Positions 1 to 6,717 of a DNA stretch of 9,651 bases are shown here, one piece after another. Numbering within the stretch: the first letter of the stretch is position 1; each line of letters opens with the position of its first letter. The position numbers and the translations under genes are program-made. The notes under the pieces are model-generated. The model had not been told where the DNA came from. It searched no databases and worked only from the letters and a program-made list of their open reading frames with translations. Origin of the DNA: Candidatus Methanofastidiosum methylothiophilum (GTDB lineage: Archaea > Methanobacteriota_B > Thermococci > Methanofastidiosales > Methanofastidiosaceae). The DNA lies in the NCBI GenBank assembly GCA_001587675.1, contig LNGD01000055.1, positions 1 to 9,651 on the forward strand, written 5' to 3'.

Positions 1-2
1 AG

Positions 3-74
3 CGATTTGACATGGCGCAAAAGGAAGTGATGATGAAGTTCATACTGTATGACAAGCTGCAACAGCTAGTGTAA
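3..74 (+). CDS. possible C-terminal end of an upstream gene (partial)
   Basis: One + frame is open from the window edge to a TAA at 72-74 and gives about 23 residues (ending KLQQLV). The frame contains internal ATGs but no Shine-Dalgarno site ahead of them, so it reads best as the tail of a gene beginning outside the window. It is too short to assign to a family. The segment looks slightly less AT-rich than what follows. The opposite strand is also open here, so the strand is not certain. Confidence 0.3.
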   Translation, partial: RFDMAQKEVMMKFILYDKLQQLV

Positions 75-152
75 AGTAAAGGTAAAAGAGGGACAAGTTA
101 GAGATAAGTGTCGTTTTGAGTAGAATTATGCAACAAAGCATTATTAGGGATT

Positions 153-165
153 AACCTTATAAATG
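153..165 (+). promoter_or_regulatory. archaeal TATA promoter of the pyr operon
   Basis: AACCTTATAAATG fits a BRE/TATA-like element, with TTATAAAT at 157-164. Archaeal transcription normally starts about 25 bases past the box centre, near 185. That gives a leader of roughly 78 bases before the TTG start at 263. It also places the upstream in-frame TTG at 170 ahead of the expected transcript start. An inverted repeat AACCTT (153-158) / AAGGTT (185-190) flanks the region and could be an operator, but this is weak. Confidence 0.5.
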
Positions 166-196
166 ATTCTTGGATTGGTTAGGAAAGGTTCATATA

Positions 197-255
197 AGAA
201 GGACAAAAACTATAAGATTTTTTGAAAGTTCTTCTGCCATCCTCCCTTGCGGAGG
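197..255 (+). promoter_or_regulatory. structured mRNA leader with a hairpin over the Shine-Dalgarno site
   Basis: Two consecutive hairpins can be drawn by hand. The first pairs AGAAGGAC (197-204) with GTTCTTCT (228-235): eight pairs, one of them G-U, closing a 23-base loop. Five bases later CCTCC (241-245) pairs with GGAGG (251-255) over a five-base loop. GGAGG is the ribosome-binding site for the TTG at 263, so the second hairpin would hide it. This suggests translational control of the operon by a ligand, a protein or temperature. It is a hand-folded prediction and matches no riboswitch class I recognise. Confidence 0.4.
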
Positions 256-262
256 CGTTATT

Positions 263-1501
263 TTGAACGAATTTGATATTGTTATTAAAAATGCTAAGAT
301 TAGTGAAAATACTATTTTAGATATCGGTATTAAAAACGGCAAAATTCAAAAATTAGGAAAACTTGATGATGGCCTTAACACAATAAATGCAGAGGGGAGA
401 TTTGTCCTCAATGGATTTGTTAACTCTCATTGTCATCTGGATAAGTCCAATCTCTTAGATAGGATGGGTGAAGGACAATTTGGTAAATCTCTTGAAGAGA
501 ATAGAAGACTTCTAAAAGAAGTGAAGAGCACATATTCAAAAAAAGATATAGAGAATAGGGCCTCGATTGCAATTGAAAAAATGTTATCTAAAGGAGTCAC
601 TGCAATAAGGACACAAGTTGATGTCGATCCAACATGTGGCCTTGTACCACTTGAAGCCCTTCTTGAAATAAAGAAAAAATACGAAGATAGGGTTTTAATT
701 GAGATATCAGCTTTTCCTCAAGAAGGAGTCATTGGTGATGAGAAGAATGAACTTATTGAAAAAGCTATTGAGAAAGGCGCAAACGTTGTTGGAGGGCTTC
801 CTTTAGTAGAAGATAAATCCAACCAAAAAAAGCACCTCAATAATATTTTTGAAATAGCAAAAAAATATGGCAAATCATTGGACATTCAAATTGATGAATC
901 AAATGATCCAAGAACATCTATGCTACCTGAGCTAATTAAGAAGACATCAGAAGAAAAATTATTCAATAGAGTTAATGTAACACACGCGATAGCACTATCA
1001 AGATTTCCTACAAAAATGGCATTAGGGTACATAGATGAAATGGCAAGACTTGGAATGAGCGTCATTGTTACTCCCAGTGCCAACATGATAACGAGATTTG
1101 TAGAAGAAAGCGATGTTTGGATGAGGCCTTCAAATAGCATCACAAGAGTAACTGAACTTTGTGATAAAGGAATCAAAGTCTCTCTTGGCACAGACAACAT
1201 AAGGGACGTATTCTACCCTTTTGGAAATTGCAGCATGATACGAGAACTCCATATGTTAATCTCTGCAACAAGAATGACTAGTAAAGATCATATTGAAAAA
1301 GCATTTGAAATGGCAACGAAAAACGGAGCAGAGCTTCTTGGCCTTAATTATGGAATTGAATCTGGAAAAGACGCCGATTTAATTATAACAAACTCATTCT
1401 CTAAGATTGATATTCTAAACAATGATGAAATAGTGCTGTGTACGATAAAAAATGGTGTAATACAATGTATTCATGAATCTATGCTAAGGAGGGATAATTA
1501 A
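263..1501 (+). CDS. cytosine-deaminase-like amidohydrolase
   Basis: A 412-residue amidohydrolase-superfamily protein of the CodA/AtzC-like group, probably cytosolic. The TTG at 263 is chosen because GGAGG (251-255) lies seven bases ahead; the longer frame from TTG 170 begins before the expected transcript start. Visible CodA-like landmarks are NSHCHLDKS (H56, H58), AFPQEG (Q153, the substrate-binding Gln of CodA), VVGGLP, THAIAL (H241), the GTDNIRD segment with D311 followed by YPFG, and a C-terminal GKDADLIITNS strand. Family members deaminate cytosine or related rings, or hydrolyse cyclic amides. Oddity: the CodA metal-binding HCDE is QIDE here (Q209, E212), so a metal ligand appears replaced, and RTHVD is RTQVD (Q118). 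The substrate is therefore uncertain. Being first in a pyr operon it may act in pyrimidine salvage or stand in for dihydroorotase. Its stop overlaps the next start by one base (TAATG). Confidence 0.8.
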   Translation: MNEFDIVIKNAKISENTILDIGIKNGKIQKLGKLDDGLNTINAEGRFVLNGFVNSHCHLDKSNLLDRMGEGQFGKSLEENRRLLKEVKSTYSKKDIENRASIAIEKMLSKGVTAIRTQVDVDPTCGLVPLEALLEIKKKYEDRVLIEISAFPQEGVIGDEKNELIEKAIEKGANVVGGLPLVEDKSNQKKHLNNIFEIAKKYGKSLDIQIDESNDPRTSMLPELIKKTSEEKLFNRVNVTHAIALSRFPTKMALGYIDEMARLGMSVIVTPSANMITRFVEESDVWMRPSNSITRVTELCDKGIKVSLGTDNIRDVFYPFGNCSMIRELHMLISATRMTSKDHIEKAFEMATKNGAELLGLNYGIESGKDADLIITNSFSKIDILNNDEIVLCTIKNGVIQCIHESMLRRDN

Positions 1502-2412
1502 TGTTAGAAATTTCTCGGTTAGTTAAAGAATCAATAGACCTCCATTATCATATTGGGCCGGACATACTACCAAGAAGAGATACTGTTGAAACACTTGTCG
1601 CATCTGAAAGGGGCAAAATAAAAGGAATAGCGCTTAAATCACACGCATTTCCAACAATCTCTACTATTAACACTTTAAAGAAAAGAGAAGATGACCCAAT
1701 ATTGATAGGTTCAATTACTTTGAACTATTTCATGGGAGGATTTAATCCAAGTGCAATATATGCTTCAGCTACAATGTCAAAAGGCTGCCATCTTATTGTA
1801 TGGTTTCCAACAATCCATGCAGAAAATCACCTGATAAAAAATCATAGTGAATATGAAATTCCACCAGAATGGGTAAAGGACCCAACATTCCAGCCTAGAT
1901 TAAAATCAGAACTTAAGGCGATTAAAGTCACTGACTGGAACAATAAACTTTTTGATAAATGTAATAGAGTCCTTAAAACAATTAAAGAAACAGAGTCCAT
2001 TCTAGCAACTGGGCACTTATCCTGGCAAGAAAGCTATGTCCTTGCAAATGAAGCATTAAAGATGGGCATAAAAACTATAATTACCCATCCTATGCAGAGA
2101 GATATTGCAATGCCAATTGAGATACAAAAAGAACTTGCAAAAAAAGGTGCAATAATTGAGCATTGTTATATCATGTGGCTTGATAGAGATCATCCAGAGG
2201 ACTACCCAATAGAAACTATTAAGAGAAATATGGAAGAAGTAGGATATGAAAACTGTATAATCACAACAGATGCTGGCCAGATAAGAAATTCATCTCCAAG
2301 CACTTCTTTAACAGAATACATGAATCTCTTAAATGGAGCGGGTGTTTCAAAAGAGGCTCTTGAAACAATGGCAGTAGATAATCCAAGAAATATATTGGGG
2401 ATGGATAAATAA
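1501..2412 (+). CDS. putative metal-dependent hydrolase, DUF6282-like
   Basis: A 303-residue protein with the layout of a TIM-barrel amidohydrolase. It shows DLHYHIGPD (D13, H15, H17) near the N-terminus, LKSH (K46, H48), WFPTIHAENH (H106), TGHLS (H172), ITHP (H196), IIEHC (H221) and TTDAGQ (D257). The order HxH, Lys/His, His, His, Asp is what a mono- or binuclear metal centre needs. The ATG is preceded by AAGGAGGG (1486-1493), and start and stop overlap neighbours by one base on each side. I recognise it as resembling DUF6282 proteins, whose reaction is not known to me. Its place directly before pyrD makes a ring-opening or ring-closing step such as dihydroorotase an attractive guess, but this is inference only. 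No signal peptide is seen, so it is probably cytosolic. Confidence 0.7.
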   Translation: MLEISRLVKESIDLHYHIGPDILPRRDTVETLVASERGKIKGIALKSHAFPTISTINTLKKREDDPILIGSITLNYFMGGFNPSAIYASATMSKGCHLIVWFPTIHAENHLIKNHSEYEIPPEWVKDPTFQPRLKSELKAIKVTDWNNKLFDKCNRVLKTIKETESILATGHLSWQESYVLANEALKMGIKTIITHPMQRDIAMPIEIQKELAKKGAIIEHCYIMWLDRDHPEDYPIETIKRNMEEVGYENCIITTDAGQIRNSSPSTSLTEYMNLLNGAGVSKEALETMAVDNPRNILGMDK

Positions 2413-3344
2413 TGATAGATATATCTGCTGAAATATCTGGAATTCATTTTAATAGTTGTATATACAATGCATCTGGGCCATTAGATGCGACCCTTGATGA
2501 GTTGAATAACATAGGTTATTCAAATGCTTGTGGAATATTGATGAAATCCTGCACCATTCTTCCTAGAGAAGGCAATCCAGAACCCAGATACAAGGATATT
2601 GATGGAGGCTCCATAAACTCAATGGGATTACCAAATATGGGATACAAATATTACCTTGACATAATTCCTTCTTTGATGAAATTCAATAAACCTGTAATTG
2701 CAAGTATAGCCGGTCAGAATTTGGATGAATACAAGCAAATGATAGAAGCATTTAACAGTTCAAAAGTGGATATATTGGAGATAAATCTATCCTGCCCAAA
2801 TATTGTAGGAAAACCTCAAATTGGCTATGATTTTGAAATGTCAGAAGAAATAATAAAAATGTGTAGAGAAGTTTCTAAGAAACCGTGGGGCTTAAAACTT
2901 CCTCCTTATTTTGACTTTGTTCACTTTGAACAGATGGCATCAATATTAAACGGATCAAAACCAGACTTTATAGTATGCATAAATTCAATTGGGAATGCCT
3001 TATTCATTGACTGGGAGAAGGAACAAGTAGTAATTAAACCAAAAGGCGGATTTGGAGGGCTTGGTGGTAAGTATATTAAACCAACAGCACTTGCAAACGT
3101 CAGAAAGTTCTATGAGCTGTTGAACAAAAATATCAAAATTATAGGGGTAGGTGGGATATACACAGGCGTCGATGCATTTGAATTCATACTTTCAGGGGCT
3201 TCCTTACTGCAGTTAGGAACATCTTTTGCTCAAGAAGGGCCAAAGGTATTTCAGAGAGTTTCCGAGGAGTTAAAATCTGTAATGATACAAAAGGGATACC
3301 AAAATCTTCAAGATTTCAAGGGCAAGTTAAAGGTGATTGATTGA
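2412..3344 (+). CDS. pyrD: dihydroorotate dehydrogenase, class 1A
   Basis: A 310-residue FMN enzyme that oxidises dihydroorotate to orotate. It resembles Lactococcus-type class 1A closely from memory: REGNPEPRY, SINSMGLPN (66-75), NLSCPN with catalytic Cys128, GKPQIGYDF right after it, LKLPPYFDFVHFE (K162), NSIGNALFID, IKPKGGFGGLGG and YIKPTALANVR, then the phosphate-binding GVGGI and LGT near the C-terminus. Class 1B enzymes also carry a Cys but need the PyrK iron-sulfur/FAD subunit, and no pyrK lies in this window. Known class 1A enzymes are cytosolic homodimers that use fumarate. Archaeal PyrD is more often 1B-like, so transfer from a bacterium is plausible. The ATG at 2412 overlaps the previous stop by one base; its Shine-Dalgarno site (GGGG near 2397-2400) is only moderate. 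Confidence 0.93.
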   Translation: MIDISAEISGIHFNSCIYNASGPLDATLDELNNIGYSNACGILMKSCTILPREGNPEPRYKDIDGGSINSMGLPNMGYKYYLDIIPSLMKFNKPVIASIAGQNLDEYKQMIEAFNSSKVDILEINLSCPNIVGKPQIGYDFEMSEEIIKMCREVSKKPWGLKLPPYFDFVHFEQMASILNGSKPDFIVCINSIGNALFIDWEKEQVVIKPKGGFGGLGGKYIKPTALANVRKFYELLNKNIKIIGVGGIYTGVDAFEFILSGASLLQLGTSFAQEGPKVFQRVSEELKSVMIQKGYQNLQDFKGKLKVID

Positions 3345-3955
3345 ATAATATTTATCAGATGATGATCTCTTCAGGTGCTTTAAAGATAGATACAACTAAA
3401 TGTTTTACTTTTTCCTCTGGAATCATAAGTCCAATATATTGTGATACTAGGATGCTCATCTCTTTTCCCGAATATAGAAAAAAAATAATATCAGAGTTTC
3501 TTGAATTAACTAATAAAATACATAATATTGATTGCGTTGCCGGTGTTGCCACTGGGGGCATTGCTTGGGGCTCATGGCTTTCAGATAGATTGGACCTTCC
3601 CTTTTGTTATGTTAGATCTGAGATAAAATCCCACGGCACAAAAAATATTATTGAAGGTCTAGTATCAAACGACAGTAACCTTTTACTCATTGAAGACGTA
3701 GTCACGACTGGTAATTCACTTGGTCGAGCAGTTTCTCAAATTAGGAAAATAACTAATGGGAACATTACTGCTATGTGTCTTTTTTCATATGGATTTAAAG
3801 AATCGATAGATCTACTAGACGGCCTTAAAATTAAGCTTTATCCTATCATGGATTTACATGGCCTAATCGGTCAAATATCAGATAAGACTCAAAGAGAAGA
3901 TATAGTAAATTGGAGTAATAATCCATTAGGATGGAATAATGAGCGTAAAAGATGA
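3341..3955 (+). CDS. pyrE: orotate phosphoribosyltransferase
   Basis: A 204-residue type I PRTase that joins orotate and PRPP to make OMP. The PRPP loop is LLLIEDVVTTGNS (115-127). The flexible-loop segment is VRSEIKSHG (R92, K96, H98) and the N-terminal SSGIISPIYCDTR (25-37) is typical of bacterial OPRTs. The usual RKEAKDHG reads RSEIKSHG, so the Lys after the Arg is Ser93; R, the second K and H are retained. The start is TTG at 3341, four bases before the pyrD frame ends, with AGGTGAT (3331-3337) just upstream. The next in-frame ATG (3359) has no ribosome-binding site. It overlaps pyrF by 17 bases. Confidence 0.93.
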   Translation: MNNIYQMMISSGALKIDTTKCFTFSSGIISPIYCDTRMLISFPEYRKKIISEFLELTNKIHNIDCVAGVATGGIAWGSWLSDRLDLPFCYVRSEIKSHGTKNIIEGLVSNDSNLLLIEDVVTTGNSLGRAVSQIRKITNGNITAMCLFSYGFKESIDLLDGLKIKLYPIMDLHGLIGQISDKTQREDIVNWSNNPLGWNNERKR

Positions 3956-4706
3956 AGACGTAAGACAGAAAATCTGCCTTGCCTTGGATGTAAGTTCTAT
4001 TAAAGATGTCGGGGAACTTATAAAACAATCAATTGATTATGTAGGAACGTATAAAGTTGGGAAAGAACTATTCATCTCACATGGGCTTGATGCTTTCAAA
4101 GAAATTCATAGATACGAAAAAAATATTTTTTTAGATTTAAAGCTTCATGATATTCCTAATACAGTTGAGAATGCATCTAGAGCTATAGTGAAACACAATG
4201 TAAAGATGTTCACTATTCATGCTTTAGGAGGATCAGAGATGATCAAAGCATCTAGTAAAGGTATATCAGCAGGAGCAAAATTGTACGCTAATACTCCTCC
4301 ACTAATTCTTGGTGTAACAATTCTAACAAGTTTTAACAATGCAAATCTAAAGGAAATCCTCATAAAACAAAATATTAATAGTTCAACATTGCATTTAGCT
4401 AAAATAGCACTTGAAAATGGATGCGCAGGCATAGTATGTTCCGCAAAAGACCTCTTATTTTTAAGGCCAACGTTAGGCAACGATATCTTTTATGCAACAC
4501 CTGGAATTGAAACTGGCCCTAAAAACAACTTGGATCAAAAAAGAACTGCAAATCCTTACGAGGCCATCTCAAATAATTCTTCCCTAATTATCATAGGAAG
4601 AAGTATAATTAATTCTAAAGAAAGAGAAGATACATTAAGAACGATTTTCGAAGAGGTAAGATGTGCATTAAAAGATAAGTCTTATCCCAACGAATTCAGA
4701 GAATAA
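3939..4706 (+). CDS. pyrF: orotidine 5'-phosphate decarboxylase
   Basis: A 255-residue TIM-barrel enzyme that converts OMP to UMP, the last step of the pathway. The core is ALDVSS (D17), TYKVGKELF (K39), the catalytic DLKLHDIPNTV (D66, K68, D71), ILGVTILTS, ATPGIETG, LDQKR and the phosphate-binding GRSI (R221). The LKLHDIPNT form and the length fit the bacterial PyrF group; archaeal enzymes are generally shorter and read closer to DxKxADIPNT. This supports a bacterial origin for the operon. The ATG lies 17 bases inside pyrE with a weak GGATGG before it, so it is probably translated by coupling. It is the last gene of the operon. Confidence 0.94.
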   Translation: MSVKDEDVRQKICLALDVSSIKDVGELIKQSIDYVGTYKVGKELFISHGLDAFKEIHRYEKNIFLDLKLHDIPNTVENASRAIVKHNVKMFTIHALGGSEMIKASSKGISAGAKLYANTPPLILGVTILTSFNNANLKEILIKQNINSSTLHLAKIALENGCAGIVCSAKDLLFLRPTLGNDIFYATPGIETGPKNNLDQKRTANPYEAISNNSSLIIIGRSIINSKEREDTLRTIFEEVRCALKDKSYPNEFRE

Positions 4707-4727
4707 ACCACTATTTTACCTTTTGAA
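4707..4727 (+). terminator. T-rich stretch after pyrF
   Basis: Immediately past the pyrF stop there are short T runs (TTTT at 4714-4717 and 4721-4724) without a hairpin. Archaeal termination commonly uses such runs. The call is weak because the whole intergenic region is AT-rich. Confidence 0.25.
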
Positions 4728-4994
4728 TTAATCCTTATTATAAAATTTCTAATATTTTCCTAACTCTTCAATCTTTTATAGAGTACAATATTTTTCCTGT
4801 GTCTTCTTGATTGGATATTTCCGATCTTGTAATTTTGAGAGATGCATTGAGGTGTTAGGTTGGGATCTTTTAATTAATCCCTGTATTTCACAAGCACACC
4901 TCTTTCCATATACTAGAATACTAAGTATTTTGTGGGGAGTACTTTCACCTCTCGCTTTTAGAAGAGAAATATTAATCTTTTCATCAACGACAAT
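4728..4994 (-). pseudogene. decayed duplicate of arsR
   Basis: This stretch aligns with the intact arsR at 9218-9487. From 4824 to 5023 the alignment is gap-free at a constant offset of 4493, and 4824-4878 is identical over 55 bases. By hand count identity over 4824-4994 is about 81%. On the - strand the start codon has become ATT (4994-4992). The frame then runs through recognisable ArsR residues (ISLLKA, GEST, RCACEI, LIKRSQPNTSMHLSKLQD). Small indels between about 4761 and 4823 shift the frame, which stops early, and the original frame also carries a TGA. The TATA-like element of arsR is still visible at 5016-5023. It is a non-functional remnant of a gene or locus duplication. Confidence 0.88.
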
Positions 4995-5043
4995 GTATGA
5001 TTATTTGTATGTTTATATATAAATTTGTTAAAACGTTTGTAAG

Positions 5044-5068
5044 GTTAAAAGAGAATTAAATAAAAATA
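5044..5068 (-). terminator. T-rich terminator candidate for the small secreted protein gene
   Basis: On the - strand, TTTTT (5066-5062) and TTTT (5050-5047) follow the stop at 5075 within 30 bases, with no stem. This fits archaeal oligo-T termination but is weak in AT-rich sequence. Confidence 0.3.
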
Positions 5069-5074
5069 TTAAGA

Positions 5075-5542
5075 TTATCTTCCGCACTTCCCACCACTAC
5101 CAGAGGAATGCTCCATTGAGAGTCCCATCTGTTCATAGTCTAGTGTCAAAGAGCTACTTTCAGCAGTTGTTACTACCCCATGACCATCATTAGTCCTAAA
5201 GTAGTATTTGAGTTCATTATTAACTTTTGTAAACTGTAGAAATTCTTCGTTTGTAATTTGTAGAGTATAGATTATACCATCTTTTGGATTCAAATCTTTT
5301 TCATCTACTTTCACCATAGTTCTTCTGGATCCATTAAGATACACAAACATATATTTTGGTAAATCTCCATCAGCATCCTTATACGTCACTATAGCTCTGT
5401 AAGTTGACTGATTATCTTTTAGAGTATATAATATAGCTCCGCCATCAAGAGTTGGTTTGCTGTTTTGTGCCGCACTAAGTGAACCTATACCAATTGCCAA
5501 AATTAAAAGCAAAGATATGGCTGCAATAAAAATTTTATTCAA
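5075..5542 (-). CDS. small secreted protein, unknown function
   Basis: A 155-residue exported protein. The TTG at 5542-5540 is chosen because GGAGGTG (5555-5549) precedes it by six bases; the in-frame ATG at 5572 has no such site. The protein then begins MNKIF, followed by a hydrophobic signal sequence with likely cleavage after SLSAA (about residue 25). The mature part looks like one beta-rich, Ig-like domain with YKDADGDLP (DxDxD at 56-60, possibly calcium-binding) and RTNDGHG (near 116-122), a pattern of archaeal surface repeats. The tail is Ser/Gly-rich and ends GSGGKCGR with the only cysteine (C153), which could form a disulfide dimer, bind metal or be modified. It is transcribed alone from its own TATA box. 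I do not recognise the family. Confidence 0.7.
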   Translation of the reverse strand: MNKIFIAAISLLLILAIGIGSLSAAQNSKPTLDGGAILYTLKDNQSTYRAIVTYKDADGDLPKYMFVYLNGSRRTMVKVDEKDLNPKDGIIYTLQITNEEFLQFTKVNNELKYYFRTNDGHGVVTTAESSSLTLDYEQMGLSMEHSSGSGGKCGR

Positions 5543-5584
5543 AGTTAACACCTCCATATAGATAGGGTACATACTCTTGATTAG

Positions 5585-5592
5585 TTTATAAA
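5585..5592 (-). promoter_or_regulatory. TATA box of the small secreted protein gene
   Basis: TTTATAAA on the - strand, within AACTTTATAAACT, lies about 45 bases before the TTG at 5542. The expected transcript start is near 5563, giving a leader of about 20 bases that just holds the GGAGGTG site. That agrees with the TTG start. Confidence 0.55.
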
Positions 5593-5753
5593 GTTCATTG
5601 TTATAACTTAACTAATTCTTATTTATGGTTATACATATCATTTATTTGAATAAATATTACTCGTTACATATTATATATTTTGTATCTATAATCTGAAAAA
5701 TATCAAACTTATTAAGTCTAATATTTAGAATTAATTTTATAATTTAATACTAA

Positions 5754-6671
5754 TCATCTTTTTCTTATTAATGAGAAATAAGATATCATAATTACTATTA
5801 AGGATACCAAAGGAACTAATAATAGAATATGGTTAATATTCACAAACGTTATATTTTTTTCCTCTTTGTCCTCATTTTTAATTATCTTTTCCTCAATATT
5901 TTGTATTTTATTATTTACTTTAATACTCGTTTGTTTAATTATCTTAATCTCTTTTCCTGTAGAATCTTTGAAACTTAGAATAATAGATGGATTAAATGAC
6001 TTATTTTCATGTTCCTCATTTGTTGGGACTATCAAGGTGCACGAATGTTCTTCTCCAACTTTCAGTAACGGTTTTTCTAATTTTTCTGAACTTAATTTCT
6101 CGTCTGATAAATACACTAAAACATTATTAATTTTTATGTCGCCAGTATTCTTAATTATTAAAGGTATTTCTAATGTTTCTCCTGAGTATACTTCAAAAGA
6201 ATCTTTCTTTAAGGTAATTGTTGCTTGAATTTTTTTCTGAACGTTAATTGTAACTTGTTTTTTTATATATAGAGCAGTGCTGGAGCATCGGCATGAACCT
6301 TTCTTTCCCTCAAAAATAATATTAAATGTAACCTTATCTTCCGGGAAATCATCTTTAAACGTTAATTTGAAAGTGTCATTTACTTTATAGCCTGGTCCTA
6401 ATACTACATACTTAAACGGATTTGAAGAATAATTCGTGTTAGAGTTTATATATTCTCCATATTTATTTATAAAATCCTTTTCTATAGTTATCTCAGCATC
6501 CCAAATTCTATCATTCGAATTATTAAATATCTCAAATTTAATATCAAACTCTTTATTTAGTTGAACTTCTTCGGGGTAGCCTAAGATTATGTCTACTTGG
6601 CCACCGCTCCCACTTACATTTGAAAAGCTTGAAACAAATATTAGTAAAAGTAAAAATATAGCTTTATTCAT
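5754..6671 (-). CDS. membrane-anchored surface protein with CARDB-like domains
   Basis: A 305-residue protein with an N-terminal signal sequence (about 1-20, then GSGG). Two beta-rich segments follow that resemble CARDB/COG1361-type extracellular adhesion domains: about 25-145 (with FDIKFEIFNNSND) and about 148-255 (with LEIPLIIKNTGDIKINNV). A charged linker (about 258-275), one transmembrane helix (about 280-300) and a cytosolic RKR end complete it. Topology is therefore outside with a C-terminal anchor. There are several N-glycosylation sequons (e.g. N80, N98, N223, N273). Cysteines are few: a CRC pair at 127/129 in GSCRCSS, and C211. The ATG has GGAG (6683-6680) eight bases ahead. It is divergent from the ferredoxin-permease pair and shares a compact promoter region with it. 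Its ligand is unknown. Confidence 0.7.
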   Translation of the reverse strand: MNKAIFLLLLIFVSSFSNVSGSGGQVDIILGYPEEVQLNKEFDIKFEIFNNSNDRIWDAEITIEKDFINKYGEYINSNTNYSSNPFKYVVLGPGYKVNDTFKLTFKDDFPEDKVTFNIIFEGKKGSCRCSSTALYIKKQVTINVQKKIQATITLKKDSFEVYSGETLEIPLIIKNTGDIKINNVLVYLSDEKLSSEKLEKPLLKVGEEHSCTLIVPTNEEHENKSFNPSIILSFKDSTGKEIKIIKQTSIKVNNKIQNIEEKIIKNEDKEEKNITFVNINHILLLVPLVSLIVIMISYFSLIRKR

Positions 6672-6705
6672 ATCCTAAACTCCTTAAATAATGGGACTAT
6701 AATTT

Positions 6706-6717
6706 CATATATAAATA
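6706..6717 (-). promoter_or_regulatory. TATA box of the surface protein gene
   Basis: TATTTATATATG on the - strand is about 40 bases before the ATG at 6671. The expected start is near 6687, giving a leader of about 16 bases that contains the GGAG site. It lies back to back with the ferredoxin promoter. Confidence 0.5.

Noticed and set aside
170..262. N-terminal extension of the first amidohydrolase from TTG 170
   Set aside because: No Shine-Dalgarno site precedes it, it starts before the expected transcript start, and the extra 31 residues do not resemble the family N-terminus.
4807..5022. A + strand frame of 71 codons, similar to a 111-codon + frame at 9180-9515
   Set aside because: Both are antisense to arsR or its remnant. 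Their likeness comes from the arsR duplication and not from a real protein family.
5600..5753. AT-rich repeats between the two exported protein genes as a possible CRISPR or repeat array
   Set aside because: No regularly spaced repeat is present, only short A/T motifs such as TTATATATTTT.
5866..6228. 120-codon + frame opposite the surface protein
   Set aside because: It is hydrophobic and low-complexity only because it is antisense to a Lys/Glu/Ile-rich gene. There is no promoter or ribosome-binding site.
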